Assembly: GCF_006443685.1 (NCBI RefSeq)
Contig: NZ_VFYP01000006.1
Location: 86,681-150,680 of the forward strand
Reading direction: 5' to 3'
Source: Rhizobium glycinendophyticum
GTDB taxonomy: Bacteria; Pseudomonadota; Alphaproteobacteria; Rhizobiales; Rhizobiaceae
Length of the DNA stretch: 64,000 bases
Shown piece by piece: positions 9,053 to 17,974 of the stretch (positions are counted from its first letter, which is position 1; every line of letters begins with the position of its first letter). Made by a program: the position numbers and the translations under genes. The notes under the pieces are model-generated. The model searched no databases and was not told the origin of the DNA. It saw only the letters and a list, made by a program, of their open reading frames with translations.

Positions 9053-9835
9053 TCAGCGATGCGACGGCGCCCCGAAGAAATTGGAGCCGATCCAATCCGC
9101 GGAGCGCTTGAGATCATCCGCAAGGTTCTGGATTTGGGCGCGTGATTGCTGACCTGCAATCGAAATACCGCTAAGTCCGTAGCGCGCGCGGGCATGAGAA
9201 TCGGTAACGACCGCCGCTGCGACCTCAAGACCGTTGAAGAGGTTTCCGAAATCGAAGGCGAAGCCGTTCTTGCGGGCGGCGGCGACATCCGATCGATATT
9301 CTTCAAAACCCGGGGACGTTTGCCAGGTCAATGTTTCGAATGTCCGACGCAGCGCGTCATCCGGTATGTTCTGGAGCGCCGCATAGCAGCGTCCCACGGC
9401 TCCGACATAGGCTGGGAGACGTGCACCCAAATTCATGTCGACCCGTACTGTCTTCGATGACGACGCCCTGTTGCTGAGCACGATGCGTTCGTCGGCGGTA
9501 AAGTTCCAAAGGCAGATCAGGCTGTTATGTCTGCGCGAGAGTTCTTCGATCTCCGGCCTCACAATATCCACCGGATTTGCCGACAGCAGCGGAACCGCCA
9601 AGCCGAGAAGACCAATACCCGGTGAGTAGGTTTTCGTGGCATCGTCGAATGTGACAAGGCCTTCCTGGAGCAGCGTGCCAAGAATGTTGAAGCTGGTGCT
9701 AACGCTAACTCCCGTTGCCCGTGCGATCTGGTTCACGCCCGTGGGCGTGCCCTGCTCAGATACGTAACGGAGAATTCGAAGGCCGTTATGGACTGCGCCA
9801 ACTGACTTTCCTTTGACCGCTTCTTCTTTCGGCAT
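9053..9835 (-). CDS. IclR-family transcriptional regulator
   Basis: 260 residues. N-terminal winged helix at about 10-75 (GLRILRYVSEQGTPTGVNQI, then ATGVSVSTSFNILGTLLQEG) followed by the GAF-like IclR effector domain, with PAYVGAVGRCYAAL and a C-terminal half ending in DDLKRSADWIG. Same strand as and downstream of the SDR gene at 9929, so probably part of that operon. It is the nearest candidate to control the two divergent CoA-ester operons that meet at 12.85-13.01 kb. The ligand is unknown. It converges with the LysR gene that ends at 8968. Confidence 0.88.
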   Translation of the reverse strand: MPKEEAVKGKSVGAVHNGLRILRYVSEQGTPTGVNQIARATGVSVSTSFNILGTLLQEGLVTFDDATKTYSPGIGLLGLAVPLLSANPVDIVRPEIEELSRRHNSLICLWNFTADERIVLSNRASSSKTVRVDMNLGARLPAYVGAVGRCYAALQNIPDDALRRTFETLTWQTSPGFEEYRSDVAAARKNGFAFDFGNLFNGLEVAAAVVTDSHARARYGLSGISIAGQQSRAQIQNLADDLKRSADWIGSNFFGAPSHR

Positions 9836-9928
9836 ATGCGTCGATCTGATCCTTTTTCAAACCAATATCTGTAAATGACACGCAGCGCCAGATCGGGCGC
9901 GCCGAAAGAAATGTTCGGCGTGGCCGGT

Positions 9929-10849
9929 TCAGACAGGATCCCAAGAAAAGATGTCGGCCGAGACTTCGAGTGGATAGAAGTCGGCCTTTAACGCCGGGAT
10001 TGCATGCTCGGCAATGTCGGAGACGGTCCATCCCTCTCCCCGATGGACCGAGCGGATGGGTCGCGGCTGGCTGAACAGGAAGATTTCGTTGTTGCGCACG
10101 CTGAAGATCTGCCCGTTCACCTCCCGTGCTGCGTCGGACAGAAGATAGGCGACCATCGTCGCGACCTTGTCCGGCGTCATCTGCTTGAGCCTGGCAACAC
10201 GTTCCTTCTGATCGTCGGTCTCGGCCTTGATGGAGCTGATCATCCGGCTCCAGGCGAAGGGCGCGATGCAATTGGAGCGCACGCCGAATTTCTGCATGTC
10301 GAGCGCAATGGACTTAGACAGCCCTACGACGCCCAGCTTCGCTGCCGAATAGTTTGCCTGAGCGAGATTGCCGATCAGGCCGGAGGTGGATGTCATATGC
10401 ACGAACGCTCCGCTGCCCTGCTCCTTGAAATGGGGCGCGGCTGCGCGGCTTACGTTGAAACTGCCGTAAAGATGCACCTTCAGCACCTGATCGAGATGCT
10501 CTGCGGGCATTTTGTGAAAGAAGCCGTCTCGCAGAACACCGGCATTGTTGACCACGCCGTCGATGCGGCCAAACGCCTTGATCGCGGCCGCAACCATGGC
10601 TTCCGCGCCGTCGGCCTCGCTGACGCTCGATGTGTCCGCCACGGCCTGACCGCCGGCCTGATGGATCTCCGCGGCGACCCGATGCGCCGGACCCTCATCG
10701 CTCCCGCTGCCGTCGAGCGCGGCGCCGATGTCGTTGACAACGACGCATGCACCTTCGGCTGCCGCGACCAGAGCGATTGCCCGGCCGATGCCGCCGCCGG
10801 CGCCGGTCACGACGATGGATTTACCCTTGAGCATAGATGTTTCCGTCAT
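9929..10849 (-). CDS. Short-chain dehydrogenase, MFE-2 3-hydroxyacyl-CoA dehydrogenase-like
   Basis: 306 residues, longer than a basic SDR because of a C-terminal extension. The NAD(P) motif VTGAGGGIGRAIAL is at about residues 14-27, NNAGVLRDG follows, and the catalytic Ser, Tyr and Lys lie in TSTSGLIGNLAQANYSAAKLG. The wording resembles the dehydrogenase part of peroxisomal multifunctional enzyme type 2, so oxidation of a 3-hydroxyacyl-CoA is likely. GGAGGA sits 6-7 bases before the ATG. It follows the acyl-CoA dehydrogenase gene by 16 bases and would do the step after the MaoC hydratases. Confidence 0.85.
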   Translation of the reverse strand: MTETSMLKGKSIVVTGAGGGIGRAIALVAAAEGACVVVNDIGAALDGSGSDEGPAHRVAAEIHQAGGQAVADTSSVSEADGAEAMVAAAIKAFGRIDGVVNNAGVLRDGFFHKMPAEHLDQVLKVHLYGSFNVSRAAAPHFKEQGSGAFVHMTSTSGLIGNLAQANYSAAKLGVVGLSKSIALDMQKFGVRSNCIAPFAWSRMISSIKAETDDQKERVARLKQMTPDKVATMVAYLLSDAAREVNGQIFSVRNNEIFLFSQPRPIRSVHRGEGWTVSDIAEHAIPALKADFYPLEVSADIFSWDPV

Positions 10850-10865
10850 GGCTTGTCCTCCGCAA

Positions 10866-12020
10866 TCACAGGCCGTTCTTGATGAGCTGGCGGGCGATCA
10901 ACAACTGCTGGATTTGGCTCGTCCCCTCGTAGATCCGGAACAGCCGCACATCGCGATAGAACCGTTCGACTGCATATTCTGTCATGTACCCGGCGCCGCC
11001 ATGAACCTGAACGGCACGGTCGGCGATCCTGCCGACTGCCTCCGTCGCGAAATATTTCGTCGCCGATGCGTTTATGCGGGCGGAGCCTGCGGCGTCATAT
11101 TCGGCAGCCGTCGCGCGCACGAGTGACTGCGCCGCTGTAAAGTCCGTATAGCTGTCGGCGATCATGGCCTGGATAAGCTGGAATTCCCCGATTGGCTGAC
11201 CGAACTGGCGGCGGTCTTGGGCAAAGGCCAGCATTTCCTGGATCAGGCGCTTGCACATCCCCGTAGCCAAAGCCCCTATATGGATGCGGCCGCGGTCCAG
11301 GACGCGCATCGCCAGCTTGAAGCCCTGTCCAGGCTCCAGCCCGATAATGGCTTCGGAAGGGACCCGCACATTGTCGAAGATCACATCACACGTCGTCGTC
11401 CCGCGCTGGCCCATCTTCCTGTCCTTTGCCCCAAGCGTGATGCCCGGAGCATCCGCGGGAACGAGGAAGGCCGAAATCGCGCCGGCGCCCGCCGCTTCGA
11501 AATCGGTGCGGGCCATGACGGTGAACAGTCCCGCCCGCGCGGCATTCGTGATGTAGCGCTTGGTGCCCGAGATCAGGTAATCGTCACCGTCGCGGATCGC
11601 TTTGGTGGTGAGGCTTGAGGGGTCGGAGCCGGAGTCCGGCTCGGTGAGCGCAAACGAGGCAATCATCTCCCCAGATGCAAGCTTCGGCAGATATGTTTCC
11701 TTCTGCTTTTCGGTGCCGGCGAGAATTAGGCCGCGCGCACCGATGCCGATGTTTGTCCCGAACAGCGACCGAAAGGCGGGCGCCGTTTGACCAAGTATCA
11801 TCGCGATCTCGGATTCCTGCCGGCAGTTCAGGCCGATGCCGCCATAATCGGGCGAAATCGTTAGGCCGAAAAGGCCGAGTTCCTTCATCTCTTTGACAAT
11901 CTCCTCGGGGATATCGTCGGTTTCTTCGACGCGCATCTCGTTGGGCACCAGCCGCTCCCTAACGAAGCGCTCGATCGCGTCCTTAAGTTGCGAAAAGGTT
12001 TCGTTGTCTATCTCGTTCAT
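10866..12020 (-). CDS. Acyl-CoA dehydrogenase
   Basis: 384 residues, normal length. FAD and substrate motifs: FALTEPDSGSDPSSL, GTKRYITNA, QVHGGAGYMTEYAVER. The usual catalytic Glu is present in RIYEGTSQIQ near the C-terminus, unlike the dehydrogenase at 6738. The C-terminus IARQLIKNGL is ordinary. It lies between a MaoC gene (27 bases upstream) and the SDR gene (16 bases downstream), a layout for successive oxidation, hydration and oxidation of an acyl-CoA. Electrons should go to ETF. The acyl group is unknown. Confidence 0.92.
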   Translation of the reverse strand: MNEIDNETFSQLKDAIERFVRERLVPNEMRVEETDDIPEEIVKEMKELGLFGLTISPDYGGIGLNCRQESEIAMILGQTAPAFRSLFGTNIGIGARGLILAGTEKQKETYLPKLASGEMIASFALTEPDSGSDPSSLTTKAIRDGDDYLISGTKRYITNAARAGLFTVMARTDFEAAGAGAISAFLVPADAPGITLGAKDRKMGQRGTTTCDVIFDNVRVPSEAIIGLEPGQGFKLAMRVLDRGRIHIGALATGMCKRLIQEMLAFAQDRRQFGQPIGEFQLIQAMIADSYTDFTAAQSLVRATAAEYDAAGSARINASATKYFATEAVGRIADRAVQVHGGAGYMTEYAVERFYRDVRLFRIYEGTSQIQQLLIARQLIKNGL

Positions 12021-12047
12021 CGGTGTCTCGTTCCTGTTCGTCGCTGA

Positions 12048-12431
12048 TTAGTCGTTGAGCCGAAGCGTGCCTTCGATCACTCGTACGCCGTCCTCGGTCG
12101 TCACATGGACATGGTAGCTGCCGTCGGCTGAGTTCACCTCGCCGCCTGTCACCAACACGCTTCCGACGGGTGCCGGCCGCGAAAAGCGGACGTCCAATTC
12201 GTGCGGCACGCAGCCAAAAGTCGTTTCGATGGCCTGGGCTAACAATGACAGGCCTAGCGTCCCATGATTGATCGGGCCCCCGAAGACGGTATTCGTTGCG
12301 AAGCCCGGGTCCACATGAATGGGGTTGAAGTCGGCCGTCAGCTCGGCATATCGCGCGGTCTTCATCGCACTGGTTTGGATTCGGGCCTCGGCAAGCCGTA
12401 TGGGCCGAGCGGCACTCCTCGTCTGCTCCAT
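12048..12431 (-). CDS. MaoC-family hydratase subunit
   Basis: 127 residues, a single hot-dog domain with the hydratase motif AELTADFNPIHVDPGFA and FGGPINHGTLGLSLLAQAI. The Asp and His of this motif are the expected catalytic pair. The ATG start at MEQTRSAARP has GGAG upstream overlapping the previous gene's end; the frame is open upstream but overlaps that gene. It follows a FAS1-like MaoC_N gene by 4 bases. Such pairs can form a heteromeric enoyl-CoA hydratase in which this chain carries the catalytic residues. Confidence 0.85.
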   Translation of the reverse strand: MEQTRSAARPIRLAEARIQTSAMKTARYAELTADFNPIHVDPGFATNTVFGGPINHGTLGLSLLAQAIETTFGCVPHELDVRFSRPAPVGSVLVTGGEVNSADGSYHVHVTTEDGVRVIEGTLRLND

Positions 12432-12435
12432 GGTT

Positions 12436-12852
12436 TTACTCCGCCCAGATCGTGAGAATTTCGCCGGTAAGCAGCGCGTCACCGCCTGATACAATTCGGC
12501 TTTCGAAGGTCAGCCACTTTCGGCCTTTGCGCTCTTCCTTCTTCGTCACGCGGGTAGTGACAATAAGCGCCTCGTCCATTCGGGGTGCACGGCCTGAGAG
12601 ATGCAGTTTCTGGCCCGCATGGATGTTCCCCGGTGGCCGCGGCTGCGCCACGAACAAATAGGCCTCCATCATCACACTGATGAGCAAGCTATTTGACGGC
12701 TGACGCTTAGCTGCACAGTAGGGGCGATCAAAAATCGCGGCCCAAAGGCGCAGTTTCGCATCGTCGATACTCAGCATCGACGTGCCGAGGTCTTGGCCTT
12801 CTTCGAACGCGGCATAGTTCCAAATTTTCGGAACGTCAGAACGGAGTTCCAT
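12436..12852 (-). CDS. MaoC N-terminal (FAS1-like) dehydratase subunit
   Basis: 138 residues from the chosen ATG (MELRSDVPKIWNYAAF), which has GGGAGAG 5-6 bases upstream. A GTG 26 codons earlier overlaps a palindrome and looks less likely. The hot-dog fold is suggested by QPRPPGNIHAGQKLHLSG and TRVTKKEERKGRKWLTFESR. It lacks a clear hydratase His/Asp motif, so it is probably the structural or substrate-binding partner of the MaoC protein encoded next. First gene of the minus-strand operon. Confidence 0.72.
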   Translation of the reverse strand: MELRSDVPKIWNYAAFEEGQDLGTSMLSIDDAKLRLWAAIFDRPYCAAKRQPSNSLLISVMMEAYLFVAQPRPPGNIHAGQKLHLSGRAPRMDEALIVTTRVTKKEERKGRKWLTFESRIVSGGDALLTGEILTIWAE

Positions 12853-12915
12853 TTTTCTCTCCCACGCTTCTGAAGCCGCAGGCCAATTTTTGGCTTGTGT
12901 CGCTTCAATGAATGT

Positions 12916-12930
12916 GTGAATGATATTCAC
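12916..12930. promoter_or_regulatory. Perfect dyad in divergent promoter region (candidate IclR operator)
   Basis: GTGAAT, 3 bases, ATTCAC forms a perfect inverted repeat between the divergent MaoC_N (12852) and CoA-transferase (13013) start codons. It lies in an AT-rich patch with no gene. IclR proteins bind short dyads in such positions; the IclR gene at 9053 is the closest candidate. The regulator-site link is inferred. Confidence 0.45.
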
Positions 12931-13012
12931 TATGGAGAATTGCTAGCACGCCGCGTCGCAGTTTGAAAGCCCAAAAGAAGGCAAACCAAACCGAGGTTGG
13001 CTGAAGGAGGAG

Positions 13013-14170
13013 ATGGCTGTGGGAGGAAAGACCGATTCAATTGGGCCGGCACTGGAAGGACTGCGTGTTCTTGATTTTGGACGCTATATCGCAGCCCCTC
13101 TCTGCGCGGCGCTTCTCGCGGATATCGGTGCCGATGTGATCCGGGTGGAGCCCGCAACGGGCGCCTCCGACCGCGATGTCATGCCTCTGGGTGCTAACCA
13201 GGACGGCGCGCTCTACACCCAAATGAATCGAGGAAAGCGCTCGCTTGCGCTCGATTTCCGGTGCCTTGCCGACTCTCCGGTGCTCAAGGCTCTGGTTCCC
13301 ACATCGGATATCGTCGTGGTCAATATGCCACCGAAGCAGCTTGAGAAGGTCGGATTGAACTACGCGGCATTATGTGCGCTCAAGCCGGACATAATCCTGA
13401 CGACCATCTCCGCCTATTCTACATCGGGGGAGAATCGGAATCTGACAGGGTTCGATGGTACGGGTCAGGCGCTGAGCGGCGCGATGCATATTGCTGGAAA
13501 CGGCAGCATGCCCATGCGCGCGGCGGTTTCCTACGTCGACTACAGCACCGGTATCACTGCCGCCTATGCTACGCTTGCGGCCGTTATCGCCCGGATGAGG
13601 AGCGGCCACGGACAGCATGTCGAAACCTCTCTTATGCAGAATGCGCTCGCAATCATGAACCCGATTCTGATCGAAGCGGCGACTGGCGCGCGCCACCGCG
13701 TCGCCACAGGCAACCGCTCTCCAATCTCCGGTCCTTCGGACGCTTTCGAGACGAAGGACGGCTGGGTCATGATTCAGGTGATTGGCGACGCCATGTTCGC
13801 GCGTTTCGCAGAGCAGATCGGACGGCCGGATCTCGTCGTTCATGACGATTACGCCTCGGACATCGCGCGCGGTGAAAACGGGGCGGCGCTGAGCGCGGTG
13901 GTCGCAGATTGGTGCCGCAGGCAGACATCCGAGGACGTCCTGCGCCGCCTCTCTCAGGCGCGCATTCCGTGCGTCCCGATCTTGACGCCGGCGCAGGCAT
14001 TGCAGGCGTCGCAAACGCTTGGCGGCGGTTACTTTTCATATCCCGGCGGAGAGGCCGTGCCCATCGCGGCGCCCATGGCACAGATCGCCGGGCCTGCGGC
14101 TCTCTACCCGGCGCCCCGTCTGGGCGCTCACAACACCGAGATCATGCGCGAGCTCGGGATGCTTGCTTGA
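13013..14170 (+). CDS. Class III (CaiB/BaiF) CoA-transferase
   Basis: 385 residues. N-terminal LEGLRVLDFGRYIAAPLCAA, IRVEPATGASDRDVMP and NRGKRSLALDF are the CoA-transferase III nucleotide-binding half. The catalytic Asp probably lies in GFDGTGQALSGAM. AAGGAGGAG lies directly before the ATG. It opens the plus-strand operon and is followed by an ABC importer, so it may activate the imported acid by CoA exchange, in parallel to the CoA ligase at 18688. Substrate unknown. Confidence 0.88.
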   Translation: MAVGGKTDSIGPALEGLRVLDFGRYIAAPLCAALLADIGADVIRVEPATGASDRDVMPLGANQDGALYTQMNRGKRSLALDFRCLADSPVLKALVPTSDIVVVNMPPKQLEKVGLNYAALCALKPDIILTTISAYSTSGENRNLTGFDGTGQALSGAMHIAGNGSMPMRAAVSYVDYSTGITAAYATLAAVIARMRSGHGQHVETSLMQNALAIMNPILIEAATGARHRVATGNRSPISGPSDAFETKDGWVMIQVIGDAMFARFAEQIGRPDLVVHDDYASDIARGENGAALSAVVADWCRRQTSEDVLRRLSQARIPCVPILTPAQALQASQTLGGGYFSYPGGEAVPIAAPMAQIAGPAALYPAPRLGAHNTEIMRELGMLA

Positions 14171-14222
14171 CAAGCAGGACGACGGATTCGTGCTGAAATA
14201 TCAATCTAAGGGAGGAACCAAC

Positions 14223-15398
14223 ATGATGATGAAGGGACAATCGAAGAGTGGAGCTGCCGTGCTGGCGCTTGCCGGCCTGATCGCAGGTGCCGCGCAGGCC
14301 GAGGAGGTCATCAAGCTGGGCCTATCGGTTCCGCTCTCCGGCGCGGCTGCAGTCTGGGGCAAGGGGGCGGAATTCCTCTGCAACACCGCAGCCCGGGAGA
14401 TCAGGGAAGGCGGCGGCGTATCCGTCGGCGGCGAGATCTACAATTTCGAGTGCCTGTCGTACGACAATAAATACAATGCGGCTGAAGGTACTAAGGTTGC
14501 CCAGGCGCTGCTGAACCGCGAGGGCGTCAAGTTTATTGGCGGAAGTGTCGGGACCGCACCGGTCCAGGCCTTGCAGGCGCTTGCAGAGCGGCAGGACGCT
14601 CTGGTGTTTACCGTCGCGTGGGGCGCAAGCATCAAGGGCGTGGATCACCCTATGACCTTCACGCAGATGAATACGCCAGGCGAGATCCTACCGCTTCTGA
14701 TCGCCTACATTGCAAAGCAGTACCCGGAGGCAAAGTCCGTCGCAATGCTGAACCCGAATGATGCCACCGGGAAGGAGACCGAGGCGCTGGCGGGAGATGT
14801 CTGGGGAAGGAACGGTGTCGAAATTGCGGCGAGCGATTTCTATGAACGCGGCACAACAGAATTTCAGCCTATCGCAGCACGGCTTGAGTCGCTCAAGCCG
14901 GCGATTATCGATCTGGGCGCGACGCCGCCCGCGGATGCGGGTGCGATCTTCAAGGAGCTTGATGTGCTCGGCTGGAAAGGGGTGAAGGTGGTCGAGGTCG
15001 GCACTGGAGCCGACGGCCTGAAAGCCACCGGCGGCGATGCGGCGGAAGGTGTCTATATGGGCGCAGGTGTGACCTTCGACGGCGACAATGCGACTGATCA
15101 TCAGAAAGCGGTGAACGAACAGGCAAAGGCCCAACTCGGCGAGTCGCTCAATGCGGTCCAAATCGGCTTCTACGACTCCGTCTACGCTTTGAAGGCTGCG
15201 ATGGAGAAGGCTGACAGCGTGGATCCCAAGACCGTGGCAGATGTGCTTCCACAGGTCTCCTTCAAGAGCTTCTATGGCGAGGAAGTAGGCTTCTACGGAA
15301 AGGAGCTTTACGGCCGCAATCAGCAGATGCGCCTGCCAATCATCGTGACCAAGGTGATCGGCGGCAAGCTCGTCGAAGTTGCCCGGTTGACGCCATAA
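14223..15398 (+). CDS. Branched-chain-type ABC transporter substrate-binding protein
   Basis: 391 residues. A cleavable signal peptide at about residues 1-24 ends in GAAQA before EEVIKLG. The mature part has the type I periplasmic binding fold of the LivK family: KLGLSVPLSGAAAVWGKG, then GGSVGTAPVQALQALAE. GGGAGG stands 6 bases before the ATG. It probably binds an organic acid rather than an amino acid, given that the operon codes for CoA activation and beta-oxidation type enzymes. It is followed at 33 bases by the permease genes. Confidence 0.9.
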   Translation: MMMKGQSKSGAAVLALAGLIAGAAQAEEVIKLGLSVPLSGAAAVWGKGAEFLCNTAAREIREGGGVSVGGEIYNFECLSYDNKYNAAEGTKVAQALLNREGVKFIGGSVGTAPVQALQALAERQDALVFTVAWGASIKGVDHPMTFTQMNTPGEILPLLIAYIAKQYPEAKSVAMLNPNDATGKETEALAGDVWGRNGVEIAASDFYERGTTEFQPIAARLESLKPAIIDLGATPPADAGAIFKELDVLGWKGVKVVEVGTGADGLKATGGDAAEGVYMGAGVTFDGDNATDHQKAVNEQAKAQLGESLNAVQIGFYDSVYALKAAMEKADSVDPKTVADVLPQVSFKSFYGEEVGFYGKELYGRNQQMRLPIIVTKVIGGKLVEVARLTP

Positions 15399-15431
15399 AA
15401 GGGGCAGTGCCCGGATCGTAGAGATACTCTC

Positions 15432-16307
15432 ATGCAAACCTTCATTCAGCTTAGCGCTACGGCCCTGCAGATCGGCGCTGTTTACGTCCTTTTTTCCCTC
15501 GGATTGACGCTGATCTTCGGGGTGATGAGGATCGTGAATTTCGTGCACGGCCACATCTTTTCGGTCGCGGCCCTGGTCGTTGCCTATCTGCTCCCAGCAT
15601 TGGCCACGGGCGGTCTATCCGCCCCGGCCGCCTATGTTCTGGCTTCCCTGGTCGCTATCACCGCAGCCTTGAGCGTTGGCGCACTCCTCTACATCTTTGG
15701 TTTTCGCTATTTTCAGCGCGACCTCGTAGGATCGTTCATTCTTTCCATCGGCCTCGTCTTGCTGCTCGACGGGGTCCTGCTGCATGTTTTCGGTGGGGCC
15801 GTCCGTGGTGTGCCCGAAATCTTTCCGGGCAGGGTGTCGATCGGCGGGGCACAGGTCACGGTCCAGCGGCTGTTTCTGTGCGCTGTCGCGGTGCTCATGG
15901 CAGTGTCGCTCTACCTCACACTCGGTCACAGCAGGTTGGGCAAGGCTCTGCGCGCCGTTTCCTATGACCATGAAGCGGCGATGATGGTAGGCGTGCCCTA
16001 TGCGCGCATCGCCTTTTTTGGCTTCATGATTGCCTCGCTGCTCGCCGCCATCGCCGGCGCGCTTCTGGCGCCGGTCACCATTGTCTCGCCCGTCATCGGT
16101 ACCGATTATCTAATCAAGGGGTTCATCGCTGTCATCATCGGCGGACTAGGAAGCGTGCCGGGCGCGATCCTGGGGAGTATTTTTGTCGCTTCGATCGAAA
16201 CCTTCGGCAGCTACTACTTGGATTCCTCCTATGCGACTCTGGCTATCTTCGGGCTGGTGATCATCGTTCTGCTTTTCTGTCCCAAAGGAGTGCTCGGTCG
16301 TGGATAG
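15432..16307 (+). CDS. livH: LivH-type ABC permease
   Basis: 291 residues, membrane subunit of a branched-chain-type importer with about eight hydrophobic helices. Family motifs: FGVMRIVNFVHGHIF near the N-terminus and the EAA-like IIGGLGSVPGAILGS near residue 240. The last 8 bases overlap livM. Works with the LivM-, LivG- and LivF-type proteins encoded next. Confidence 0.92.
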   Translation: MQTFIQLSATALQIGAVYVLFSLGLTLIFGVMRIVNFVHGHIFSVAALVVAYLLPALATGGLSAPAAYVLASLVAITAALSVGALLYIFGFRYFQRDLVGSFILSIGLVLLLDGVLLHVFGGAVRGVPEIFPGRVSIGGAQVTVQRLFLCAVAVLMAVSLYLTLGHSRLGKALRAVSYDHEAAMMVGVPYARIAFFGFMIASLLAAIAGALLAPVTIVSPVIGTDYLIKGFIAVIIGGLGSVPGAILGSIFVASIETFGSYYLDSSYATLAIFGLVIIVLLFCPKGVLGRG

Positions 16308-17247
16308 GCGTTTCCCTCTCGGTCTATGGGTCGTCCTTGGCGGAACGGCTCTTCTGCTCTCATTGCTGATTCAGGATATCTACCTGAGAAGCATCCTGAA
16401 CCTGATGGCGATCAGCGCCCTTCTGGCCACAAGCCTGCGCTTTGTCATGCTCATGGGGGAGTTGAACTTCGCGCTGGCTGCCTTCACCGGTTTGGGGGCC
16501 TATTCCGCCGGCTATCTGAGCACGGCGCTGGGCTTGCCCTTCGCCTTCGCGGTTCTAGTCGCTGGAGTAATCACGGCGCTGGCAAGCGCAGTTTTCGGCG
16601 CGATCACCCTACGCGCTAAGGGGCCGTATTTCCTGCTCATCGGTTTTGCCTTCTCTGAAGCGATGCGCGTGGCTTATTCCAAGATCGATGCTGTCGGTGG
16701 GACGTCCGGCATGGTGGGTATCTATCCGCCGCGCGTATTCGAAGATTGGATGCCCTTTATCGTCGTGAGCACTGTGCTCCTGCTCCTGCTCGCATTCTAT
16801 CTTGTCGAGAGATCGAATTTCGGGCGAATACTTTTCGCCATCCGGGAGAACGAGGATGTTGCCCGCAGCGTCGGCATCAGAACCTATATTTGCAAGGTCA
16901 TCGCGATATCCGGTGCCTGTTTTGCCGCTGGCCTTGCGGGCGGGCTTCACGCCTTCGTCAACCAGGTCATCAGCCCTGGCGACTTCAGCTATCTGCTAGC
17001 GGCTTTCGCACTCGCCTATGTCAAGATTGGTGGTGAGGACAATTTCCTGGGACCCATTGTGGGGGCCGTCCTGCTTGTCGCACTGTCAAGTTATGCAATC
17101 GGATTTGGGGGTGATGAGCATTTCCTCTATGGCGGCGCCATTATAATCGCGGTGCTCCTGATGCCAAAAGGTGTCCTGGGCCTGCTCGGCAAACTGCGGC
17201 TGAACGGCGCCGCCCTGATCGGGAAGGTGAGCGCAGATGCATACTGA
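16300..17247 (+). CDS. livM: LivM-type ABC permease
   Basis: 315 residues, second membrane subunit. GTG start overlapping livH by 8 bases. Hydrophobic helices with the family segments LGAYSAGYLSTALGLPF, IRENEDVARSVGI and the C-terminal GGEDNFLGPIVGAVLLV. The end overlaps livG by 11 bases. Tight overlaps through the four genes mean they are translated together. Confidence 0.92.
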   Translation: MDRRFPLGLWVVLGGTALLLSLLIQDIYLRSILNLMAISALLATSLRFVMLMGELNFALAAFTGLGAYSAGYLSTALGLPFAFAVLVAGVITALASAVFGAITLRAKGPYFLLIGFAFSEAMRVAYSKIDAVGGTSGMVGIYPPRVFEDWMPFIVVSTVLLLLLAFYLVERSNFGRILFAIRENEDVARSVGIRTYICKVIAISGACFAAGLAGGLHAFVNQVISPGDFSYLLAAFALAYVKIGGEDNFLGPIVGAVLLVALSSYAIGFGGDEHFLYGGAIIIAVLLMPKGVLGLLGKLRLNGAALIGKVSADAY

Positions 17248-17974
17248 AACTGAACCCCTTCTTAAGGTCGAGGGCGTTAGCCGCCGCTTCGGCGGGTTGA
17301 TGGCCGTGAACGCCCTCAATCTCGAAGTCCGGCCCGGCGAAATTTTTGGTTTGATCGGACCGAACGGCGCCGGAAAAAGCACGACATTCAACGTCATCAG
17401 CGGCTTTATGTCCCCGACGGTCGGCAAGGTGACTTTCGCCGGGCAGGAGTTACCGGGCGGCAGGGTCGGCGCGGCAAGCAAGGCGGGGCTTGTCCGGACT
17501 TTCCAGCATGGCAGCTACGTGCGGAGCATGAGCGTCGGCGATAACATCCGTCTGGGCACGCTGGCACGAATCGCACCGAGCCGGCGCGCCGAGAAGGTTC
17601 GGGAAACGGCCGCCTTGCTGGGACTTACGGACGTAGTCGACGAGCTCGCGGGAAACCTGTCGCATGGGCTTCAGCGACTGGTCAGCATCGCAATCGCGAT
17701 TGCCGCCGCGCCGAAACTACTTTGTCTCGACGAGCCGCTTACCGGTCTCAACGAGACGGAAGTTGCCACCGTCCTTCGCGTTCTCGACGGGTACAGAAAG
17801 TCGAAGGATCGAGCGATCCTGCTGGTAGAACACAACATGAAGGCCGTCATGACGATCTGCGATCGCATCCATGTTTTGCATCACGGTGAATTTCTGGCCG
17901 CTGGAACGCCTGTGGAAATACAAAGCAGCAAAGCCGTCATCGAAGCGTATCTGGGGGCTGCCCATGCCGTTTGA
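17237..17974 (+). CDS. livG: LivG-type ABC transporter ATPase
   Basis: 245 residues. Walker A GPNGAGKSTTFNVISG at about residues 40-55, signature region ELAGNLSHGLQRLVSIA (the usual LSYG appears as LSHG), and Walker B KLLCLDEPLTGL. It pairs with the LivF-type ATPase to power import. Its 3' end overlaps livF by 11 bases. Confidence 0.92.
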   Translation: MHTETEPLLKVEGVSRRFGGLMAVNALNLEVRPGEIFGLIGPNGAGKSTTFNVISGFMSPTVGKVTFAGQELPGGRVGAASKAGLVRTFQHGSYVRSMSVGDNIRLGTLARIAPSRRAEKVRETAALLGLTDVVDELAGNLSHGLQRLVSIAIAIAAAPKLLCLDEPLTGLNETEVATVLRVLDGYRKSKDRAILLVEHNMKAVMTICDRIHVLHHGEFLAAGTPVEIQSSKAVIEAYLGAAHAV

